Source: Nitrososphaeraceae archaeon (GTDB taxonomy: Archaea > Thermoproteota > Nitrososphaeria > Nitrososphaerales > Nitrososphaeraceae). From it: a stretch of DNA of 10,597 bases. The translations under genes and the position numbers were made by a program. Under the pieces are notes generated by a model that was not told the origin of the DNA, did no database searches, and saw only the letters and a program-made list of their open reading frames with translations. The stretch is from NCBI GenBank assembly GCA_021155845.1, contig JAJNBK010000006.1, forward strand, positions 1 to 10,597. The letters are read 5' to 3'. Positions within the stretch are counted from its first letter, which is position 1, and the number at the start of each line of letters is the position of its first letter. Shown here one piece after another: positions 6,728 to 10,597 of the stretch.

Positions 6728-7111
6728 TCACTTTGCACTTGCGTTATACTCAAAAATACCAAAACTGTTGCCCTCTGTGTCAAGACAACCTGCAAAGTAT
6801 CCCATTTTTGGGATTGCCATTTTAGGATAAACTACCTTACCTCCCAATTGCTGTACTTTAGAAGAATACTCGTCTACTGATTTTACGTCAATAGAATTGG
6901 TAACTTGATGTTGTGGATTTTGTCTTTTCATGATTCCCCCATCTATTCCTTTATTTCCTTTCTCATCTGTCGTAGTTACCATCCAGTATTCCATATCACC
7001 AGTACCTGATTCAGACCATTTTTCTATTTTCCATCCAAAAAGATCACTATAAAATTTCTTTGCCCTTTCAAGGTCATCTGCAGGAATATCAAAATGAACT
7101 ATTGTTGGCAT
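6728..7111 (-). CDS. VOC-superfamily (glyoxalase/bleomycin-resistance-like) protein
   Basis: A 127-residue single-module VOC protein. The N-terminus MPTIVHFDIPADDLERAKKF begins with the usual His-bearing strand and helix, then YSDLFGWKIEKW; the middle has GIDGGIMKRQNPQHQ; the end has VYPKMAIPKMGYFAGCLDTE, then GNSFGIFEYNASAK with the terminal Glu. His6 and that Glu are plausible metal ligands. Family members include dioxygenases, isomerases and antibiotic-binding proteins, and the substrate here is unknown. The length is normal and the frame unbroken. The ATG at 7111 lies 8 nt after the stop of the DUF1428-like gene, and a GAGGT inside that gene's last codons may serve as ribosome-binding site, so the two are an operon. 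Confidence 0.87.
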   Translation of the reverse strand: MPTIVHFDIPADDLERAKKFYSDLFGWKIEKWSESGTGDMEYWMVTTTDEKGNKGIDGGIMKRQNPQHQVTNSIDVKSVDEYSSKVQQLGGKVVYPKMAIPKMGYFAGCLDTEGNSFGIFEYNASAK

Positions 7112-7119
7112 TTTAATAG

Positions 7120-7524
7120 CTAGACCTCAAGGCGGCTGAACTCTCCCATGATGAAGCTGGATCCAGGACTAAGTAGATCCACAGACTGTTTGTAGAGTCG
7201 TTCCATATTCTCATCATTTCCAAACTTTGCTGTGACTTCCTCAAGGTGCTTGCGATCTCTGTAGTATTGTAATTCCATCCAAACTTCCTCGTCTTGGTTG
7301 GCAGAAACAGTTTTGGCTATGTTGGTAATGCCATCCATAGGTGCCTCAGTATTGGTGAGCTGGAAAACCTCCGAGCGAAGCCCTCCCTGCTTCTTGAAGA
7401 TGTCATTAAATTGCTTAGCGATCCTCACCATCGCGTCATGGTTCTTTTTTGGTAGTCGAGCGATAGAGTGCCAGACCACACTTCCAATCTCTTGTTCCAT
7501 TTCCATTCTGTTTGATTTACTCAT
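7120..7524 (-). CDS. DUF1428-like dimeric alpha-beta barrel protein
   Basis: A 134-residue protein resembling the DUF1428 family: VVWHSIARLPKKNHDAMVRI, FKKQGGLRSEVFQL, EEVWMELQYYRDRKHLEEV, then AKFGNDENMERLYKQSVDLL and FIMGEF. The family has a ferredoxin-like dimeric barrel fold and no settled biochemical function. The frame is open upstream to a distant ATG at 7650, but that extension is hydrophobic, AT-rich and overlaps the divergent regulator gene and its promoter; I chose ATG 7524 (MSKSNRMEMEQ). A TATA-like sequence (minus strand, about 7539-7550) lies about 20 nt before it. First gene of the minus-strand operon with the VOC gene, and divergent from an HxlR regulator that probably controls it. 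Identification as DUF1428 is by sequence impression. Confidence 0.75.
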   Translation of the reverse strand: MSKSNRMEMEQEIGSVVWHSIARLPKKNHDAMVRIAKQFNDIFKKQGGLRSEVFQLTNTEAPMDGITNIAKTVSANQDEEVWMELQYYRDRKHLEEVTAKFGNDENMERLYKQSVDLLSPGSSFIMGEFSRLEV

Positions 7525-7531
7525 GGCTAAC

Positions 7532-7548
7532 ACTATACTAAATATAGT
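7532..7548. promoter_or_regulatory. Palindromic operator overlapping divergent TATA boxes
   Basis: ACTATA-CTAAA-TATAGT is a perfect 6-bp inverted repeat with a 5-nt spacer, and its core reads as a TATA-like box on both strands. A further TATAGTT half-site occurs at 7574-7580. HxlR-family dimers commonly bind inverted repeats between their own gene and a divergent target. Bound here, the regulator would block both promoters. Confidence 0.5.
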
Positions 7549-7578
7549 TATTAAGTATGTAAGGGAATAAAAGTATAG

Positions 7579-8046
7579 TTGCGGCAATATATCAAACGTC
7601 AAGAAGATGAGGAATCGAATAGTAAAGAAGGAGGCGCCATATGGCCCCAAGTAAAGTTCACAACATGTCCAATCAGAACTAGCCTAGGAGTGCTCGGAAA
7701 GAAGTGGACCATTCTGATACTCAGAGATATTGGCTTTCTCAAGATAAATCGTTTCAATCGACTCTTAGAATCCATTCAAGGTCTTACACCTAGGGTCCTT
7801 TCAATGCGTTTGAAGGAGCTCGAGAAGGAGGGTTTCATCGAATGCTCCAAGGAAAAAAGATCGCCAATGATGGTACAATGGAAGATTACTGAAAAGGGTA
7901 AAGACACCATGCCTATCTTGATGCAACTAACCGCCTTTGGTTCCAAATGGCACTCTGATATCGTCTTCGAGGACAAAAGACCTAGGAAGTTAAAGGAGAT
8001 CTTTCCCCAGCCAGAAGCAAGAGAAATAATTAAGGGTATCTCCTGA
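7579..8046 (+). CDS. HxlR-family winged-helix transcriptional regulator
   Basis: A 155-residue regulator. The winged helix covers about residues 30-110: CPIRTSLGVLGKKWTILILR, INRFNRLLESIQGLTPRVLS, MRLKELEKEGFIECSKEKRS and a wing in MVQWKITEKGKDTMPILMQL. Cys30 is at the position of the conserved N-terminal Cys that senses thiol-reactive compounds in HxlR proteins such as YodB, so electrophile or redox sensing is possible but unproven. The N-terminal 20 residues are charged and unlike the family; the only in-frame start is TTG 7579. TATA at 7540-7547 predicts transcription from about 7570, which allows this TTG. An AAGGAGG at 7627-7633 precedes an out-of-frame ATG and does not help. It is divergent from the DUF1428-like/VOC operon, which it likely controls. 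GC content looks higher than in neighbouring non-coding DNA. Confidence 0.88.
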   Translation: MRQYIKRQEDEESNSKEGGAIWPQVKFTTCPIRTSLGVLGKKWTILILRDIGFLKINRFNRLLESIQGLTPRVLSMRLKELEKEGFIECSKEKRSPMMVQWKITEKGKDTMPILMQLTAFGSKWHSDIVFEDKRPRKLKEIFPQPEAREIIKGIS

Positions 8047-8211
8047 GGGAACTCATTTCGTGATCAACCCCCACCTTCAGCCCTGCATATTTAGCTGGGT
8101 TTAGAAGAACTATCCATAGCCAGTCTGTGGTTGGGAGTCTAGTTTTCTGGACCTTGAATGAATCCCTATGCTTGTCATAGTTAGCAGGCCTTGTTATAAA
8201 ATAGATAAAAA

Positions 8212-8456
8212 CCTCCACCATCTCTTCACCAGATCATATTTTGTGCTCAAAATTAGCATAAAATCGGTGAGGTATTCTTGTATAATATGTCCAATAACTC
8301 TAGAACGAATACCTCCACTCTCATAAAAAGAAACAATAGAGGCAACATTATGGTGGAGATACTACAGTAATGAGTGGAGATATCAGTTTATGATACCTCC
8401 ACTAAAATAAATAACCTCAAATCTTGCTGCTTTTGACAAAATAAGCAAAAGTGGAG
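8212..8456. repeat. Cluster of six CCTCCAC / GTGGAG motifs in both orientations
   Basis: CCTCCAC is at 8212-8218, 8312-8318 and 8396-8402. The complement GTGGAG is at 8353-8358, 8374-8379 and 8451-8456. Best copies extend to ATACCTCCACT. The GC-rich heptamer stands out in very AT-rich flanks. Spacing of 21 bp between two minus-orientation copies is two helical turns. Candidates are a regulator-binding array for the downstream gene or a structured RNA. Confidence 0.75.
8373..8403. repeat. Strong hairpin with 13-bp arms
   Basis: AGTGGAGATATCA (8373-8385) and TGATACCTCCACT (8391-8403) are complementary at 12 of 13 positions around a 5-nt GTTTA loop; the single mismatch is 8380/8396. No T-run follows, so a classic terminator is unlikely. 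The symmetry suits a dimeric DNA-binding protein or an RNA stem. Confidence 0.85.
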
Positions 8457-8571
8457 ATGGTGATGGATATAGTGGATGTATTATTGATACTCTTATGGTA
8501 TAATTGTTTTTTATGATTAGAGGCTTTGTATAATGGATGTGCCTGTACGATAGAAAGAATATACCCGAGAA

Positions 8572-8580
8572 ATTTAATAT
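8572..8580 (+). promoter_or_regulatory. TATA box of the SnoaL-like gene
   Basis: ATTTAATAT is centred near 8576, predicting transcription from about 8602, 12 nt before the ATG at 8614. This supports 8614 over the internal ATG at 8671. Confidence 0.45.
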
Positions 8581-8613
8581 CTTCTTAAGTCATAAGACCA
8601 CTATGACAATATT

Positions 8614-9249
8614 ATGTGTTTTGAATACAAGTCTCCAGAACTATTGAAGCACGATTCAAGAAGTGTATTAATGGCTTCAACATCTTTTGGATTATTATTG
8701 CTTGTAGCAATATTGCCTACAATGTCTGTGGTAGACAACGCATCAGGACAAGATGCACAAGCAACTGAAGAAAACAATATTAAGGTTGCCAGACAAGTTA
8801 TTGAAGCTTTTAATACAGGAGATGTAAGCAATGTTTCTCAGTTCATAAGCCCACAATATTTTAATCATGAATCGCAGGTAGATCCAGTTAGAGGACAGCT
8901 TAGAGGACCTGAGGAATTTATAGATACTATAAAAAATAATCGTATCGCTTTTCCTGATCTTCACCACAAAGAACAGGCAATCATTACACAAGGTGATATC
9001 GTTGTTTCTATAATAAATGTAACAGGTACAAACACAGGTAATTTCTTCATTCTCCAGCCTACAGGAAATAAAATCTCTTATGAAGCAGTTCATATATATC
9101 GTATTAGTGAAGATGGAAAAATAGTAGAACACAAAGCAATTCGTGATGACCTTACATTTTTGGCTCAGCTTGGAGTAGTTGGACCTTTGTCGCCTGAATA
9201 TCAGCCTTTCTTCCAGGCATTAACTGGTATAACAAATAGTTCCGGATAA
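8614..9249 (+). CDS. Exported SnoaL-like (NTF2-fold, ester-cyclase-type) protein
   Basis: A 211-residue protein. Residues 1-20 are a charged n-region, about 21-38 a hydrophobic core (ASTSFGLLLLVAILPTMS), and VVDNASGQ is a plausible cleavage region, so it is exported or anchored. The mature part is a SnoaL-like NTF2 fold: NNIKVARQVIEAFNTGDVSN, FISPQYFNHESQVDPVRG, RGPEEFIDTIKNNRIAFPDL, VVSIINVTGTNTGNFF and AVHIYRISEDGKIVEHKAIR, then DDLTFLAQLGVVG. The HxE in FNHESQ and the conserved Asp of FPDLHH match the usual pocket pattern of the polyketide-cyclase-like family, whose secreted archaeal members have no known substrate. Three sequons (NVS, NVT, NSS) are present. The ATG at 8671 would leave a signal peptide with no positive charge, so 8614 is preferred. 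It is monocistronic, with the CCTCCAC array upstream. Confidence 0.83.
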   Translation: MCFEYKSPELLKHDSRSVLMASTSFGLLLLVAILPTMSVVDNASGQDAQATEENNIKVARQVIEAFNTGDVSNVSQFISPQYFNHESQVDPVRGQLRGPEEFIDTIKNNRIAFPDLHHKEQAIITQGDIVVSIINVTGTNTGNFFILQPTGNKISYEAVHIYRISEDGKIVEHKAIRDDLTFLAQLGVVGPLSPEYQPFFQALTGITNSSG

Positions 9250-9426
9250 CACTAGTCCTATTGTAGCCTTTGGGATCAGCGAGAATCTTCTCTTATGGAT
9301 TTAGAGCAATAATACATTTATCATATTCAAAGGGAAGACTCCTGTCAATGTATTTCTTATGTCAGATCTTGTTAGTTAGAATGTCTCTACTAACAATAGG
9401 ATGGCTTTCTGCAACATCTCGGAGTG

Positions 9427-9445
9427 ATATATATATATATATATA
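9427..9445. repeat. (AT)n microsatellite
   Basis: Nineteen bases of perfect AT alternation, then ACATATTCATATAACACATT. It follows the SnoaL-like gene by about 180 bp; such a tract melts easily and tends to change length. Confidence 0.9.
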
Positions 9446-9763
9446 CATATTCATATAACACATTAATATAACACCCAAACAACACCTGCAAAAGCAGAAA
9501 AGAAAAGGAAACGGGAGAGATAACAAAAGGTATGCATTGTAATCTTTGAATATTCAAATATTAAATAAACTTCAATATCAAAATAACCATCCATATTCAG
9601 TATAAATGAGACTATTAGTATTAATGCTCTGAATTCAAATACCGTACGGTGGTAACAGATAGAAATAAGACATAACTGATAACAAATATATCATAAAGAG
9701 AAAGAGATAGAATGATCTTTTATTTAAAATTCCATTTAGATAATGAAGTAATAGATATAAAAC

Positions 9764-9819
9764 AATTTGTTAATTCAGCGGTGGCCATCGTGATTTGAAT
9801 TAAATTGCTTTAACAAATT
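9764..9819. repeat. Nested inverted repeat, possible structured element
   Basis: AATTTGTTAA (9764-9773) is the reverse complement of TTAACAAATT (9810-9819). Overlapping it, TTAATTC (9770-9776) is the reverse complement of GAATTAA (9797-9803). The enclosed loop holds the only GC-rich patch nearby (AGCGGTGGCCATCG). The two stems share four bases, so they compete at the junction. It lies 50 bp before dispersed-repeat copy 2. Confidence 0.5.
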
Positions 9820-9871
9820 TGCAAATAGTAAATATGTTATTATGGCCGATCAATTATATAGACAAGTTATT

Positions 9872-10016
9872 TTCATTCTATAACATATACTAAATCATAT
9901 CAATAGGTCCTTCTACACTTTTTTCCACGCAATAAGGATGTTATTAGAAAATTTTCACACACTTTTCCCCAAATTCTGCGGAAATTCCCCGCACTATTCC
10001 CCACCGTATGGAATAC
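9872..10016 (+). repeat. Dispersed repeat, copy 2 (145 bp)
   Basis: The direct counterpart of 1404-1544, with the same order of exact cores and a 4-nt longer AAAATTTTCACACAC segment. It has three CCCC runs (near 9967, 9987 and 9999) where copy 1 has point changes in one of them. It sits alone in non-coding DNA and begins and ends abruptly relative to its flanks. Confidence 0.9.
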
Positions 10017-10378
10017 GAATAAGCCTTGGTATCATCCTACTGTCATAATATGATAGATTAGAGAGATATTATGAATAACAGCCTAAAGCTTTGAATTAGT
10101 TTGCCTTATTAAGATATTATAATAACTGTAACAAATGTGAGTCGTAAGATAGAGTCAATTCTGTCCCGCATTCCACTGAACCGGCTTCACTACTGTATCG
10201 TTTTATAGAACTACATCATTACTATAATATTCAAAAATGATACTTGTATGTTTGTTTGATTATGGTTCTCAAACTATATGGGCAGCTAGTGCTTAAGCGA
10301 AATAATAAGAAGACTCCCTGATCTCATTTTCTATATAACAATAAATATCCCTGCTACAACTACCTCTTTGAGCTCAAA

Positions 10379-10403
10379 TTATTAATCCTTCTCTGATTAA
10401 TAA
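10379..10403. repeat. AT-rich hairpin upstream of the last gene
   Basis: TTATTAATC (10379-10387) and GATTAATAA (10395-10403) form a perfect 9-bp stem around CTTCTCT. It lies about 47 bp before the TATA box of the gene at 10480, a position where a dimeric regulator could bind. Function is unknown. Confidence 0.6.
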
Positions 10404-10416
10404 AACAACTCTTGAG

Positions 10417-10429
10417 GTAACTTAGTTAC
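10417..10429. promoter_or_regulatory. Short palindrome near the last promoter
   Basis: GTAAC-TTA-GTTAC is a perfect 5-bp inverted repeat with a 3-nt centre, about 20 bp before the TATA box at 10450. It is an operator candidate by position only. Confidence 0.3.
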
Positions 10430-10449
10430 GTTTCATAGGTAAACAAGGA

Positions 10450-10457
10450 TTATAAGA
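10450..10457 (+). promoter_or_regulatory. TATA box of the last gene, leaderless
   Basis: TTATAAGA is centred about 26 nt before the ATG at 10480, so the mRNA would start at the initiation codon. This supports the chosen start of the truncated gene. Confidence 0.55.
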
Positions 10458-10479
10458 AAATTTAGTTCTTTTTATCAAA

Positions 10480-10597
10480 ATGATAAGAACGACAAATGTA
10501 AAAAAAATTGTAAGTAGGAAAGCACTACCAGCTATCTCAGTGGCGATAGCAATAGCTTCTGTTGTTATGACAACAACAGCATGGCAAATACCACAGG
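10480..10597 (+). CDS. N-terminus of an exported protein, cut by the window end
   Basis: Thirty-nine codons are visible, open to the window edge. MIRTTNVKKIVSRKALPAIS carries Arg3, Lys9, Lys10, Arg14 and Lys15, followed by the hydrophobic run VAIAIASVVM and TTTAWQIPQ. This is a typical signal peptide or N-terminal anchor. The rest of the protein is outside the window, so no family can be named. The start is supported by a TATA box 26 nt upstream, and the 1.2-kb spacer before it indicates an independent promoter. Confidence 0.7.
   Translation, partial: MIRTTNVKKIVSRKALPAISVAIAIASVVMTTTAWQIPQ

Larger units (their letters stand above)
8047..8613. other. Non-coding region with an inverted-motif cluster
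   Basis: About 570 bp between the HxlR gene and the SnoaL-like gene. It is dominated by six copies of CCTCCAC/GTGGAG in mixed orientation (8212-8456), one pair forming a strong hairpin. Further down, TATAGTGGATGTA (about 8469-8481) is echoed by TATAATGGATGTG (about 8529-8541). No plus-strand gene is seen; a minus-strand open frame (8030-8221) is not supported. Confidence 0.6.
9250..10479. other. Long non-coding region with repeats
   Basis: About 1.2 kb with no credible gene. It contains an (AT)n tract (9427-9445), a nested inverted repeat (9764-9819), dispersed-repeat copy 2 (9872-10016), a GCATTCCACTGAACC motif (10168-10182), a 9-bp hairpin (10379-10403), a short palindrome (10417-10429) and the TATA box of the next gene. 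A 62-codon open frame at 9270 ends inside the AT tract and is not protein-like. Confidence 0.6.

Noticed and set aside
6641..6880. Plus-strand 79-codon open frame
   Set aside because: Mostly antisense to the VOC gene, Cys-rich by accident of frame, with no protein-like pattern.
7525..7650. N-terminal extension of the DUF1428-like gene to an upstream ATG at 7650, giving a hydrophobic leader
   Set aside because: It overlaps the divergent regulator and both promoters, and the family normally begins near MSKSNRMEMEQ. The apparent membrane segment is translated promoter DNA.
8030..8221. Minus-strand 63-codon open frame with a GGTGAAGAG just before its ATG
   Set aside because: No recognisable family or promoter; its start lies inside the CCTCCAC motif cluster and its end overlaps the HxlR gene. 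Left as unsupported, though not excluded.
9270..9458. Plus-strand 62-codon open frame after the SnoaL-like gene
   Set aside because: It runs into the (AT)n tract to give a Tyr-Ile repeat tail, has a TTG-type start and resembles nothing.
9960..10005. CCCC runs in the dispersed repeat as a minus-strand G-quadruplex
   Set aside because: Only three G4 runs with long loops (8-16 nt), and copy 1 breaks one of them; not a canonical quadruplex.
1..10597. CRISPR arrays, transposases, integrases, rRNA genes and toxin-antitoxin pairs
   Set aside because: I looked on both strands and saw no spaced repeat array, recombinase motif or paired small toxin-antitoxin genes.

Overview
The window looks like archaeal chromosome, most likely from a Nitrososphaera/Nitrosocosmicus-type ammonia oxidiser (Nitrososphaerota). 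This is inferred, not proven. DNA is AT-rich. Several genes have a TATA-like box about 25 nt before an ATG with no Shine-Dalgarno, as in archaeal leaderless mRNAs (5215, 10480, minus-strand 4884). The soluble histidine kinase with a PLD/TrmB-like sensory region is of a kind I associate with Nitrososphaerota. Secreted proteins carry many N-glycosylation sequons.

Layout. 1-600 (minus): isochorismatase-type hydrolase pseudogene with a nonsense codon, a 13-bp tandem duplication and a 1-nt frameshift. 1009-1251 (minus): remnant of a two-finger C2H2 zinc-finger gene. 1252-1882: non-coding, with one copy of a ~141-bp dispersed repeat and an exact 2 x 33-bp tandem repeat. 1883-4017 (plus): two-component cassette (sensory half, kinase half offset by one frame, stand-alone receiver). 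4342-4884 (minus): SAM methyltransferase. 5215-5820 (plus): exported protein of unknown family with seven sequons. 5995-7524 (minus): an apparent former operon, with DUF1428-like and VOC genes intact at the promoter-proximal end, followed by an unidentified C-terminal remnant and a heavily decayed dihydrofolate-reductase-like gene. 7579-8046 (plus): HxlR regulator, divergent from that operon across a palindromic TATA region. 8047-8613: non-coding, dense in inverted CCTCCAC/GTGGAG motifs including a strong hairpin. 8614-9249 (plus): exported SnoaL-like protein. 9250-10479: long non-coding stretch with the second dispersed-repeat copy. 10480-end: N-terminus of another exported protein.

The region is accessory in character: small stress/detoxification-type enzymes, a regulator, a sensory cassette and at least three broken genes, bracketed by two direct copies of the dispersed repeat. 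No integrase, transposase, tRNA, rRNA or CRISPR was seen. I found no clear new multi-gene system. The least explained signals are the dispersed repeat pair, the CCTCCAC hairpin cluster, the duplicated 33-mer before the kinase and the -1 offset inside the kinase.
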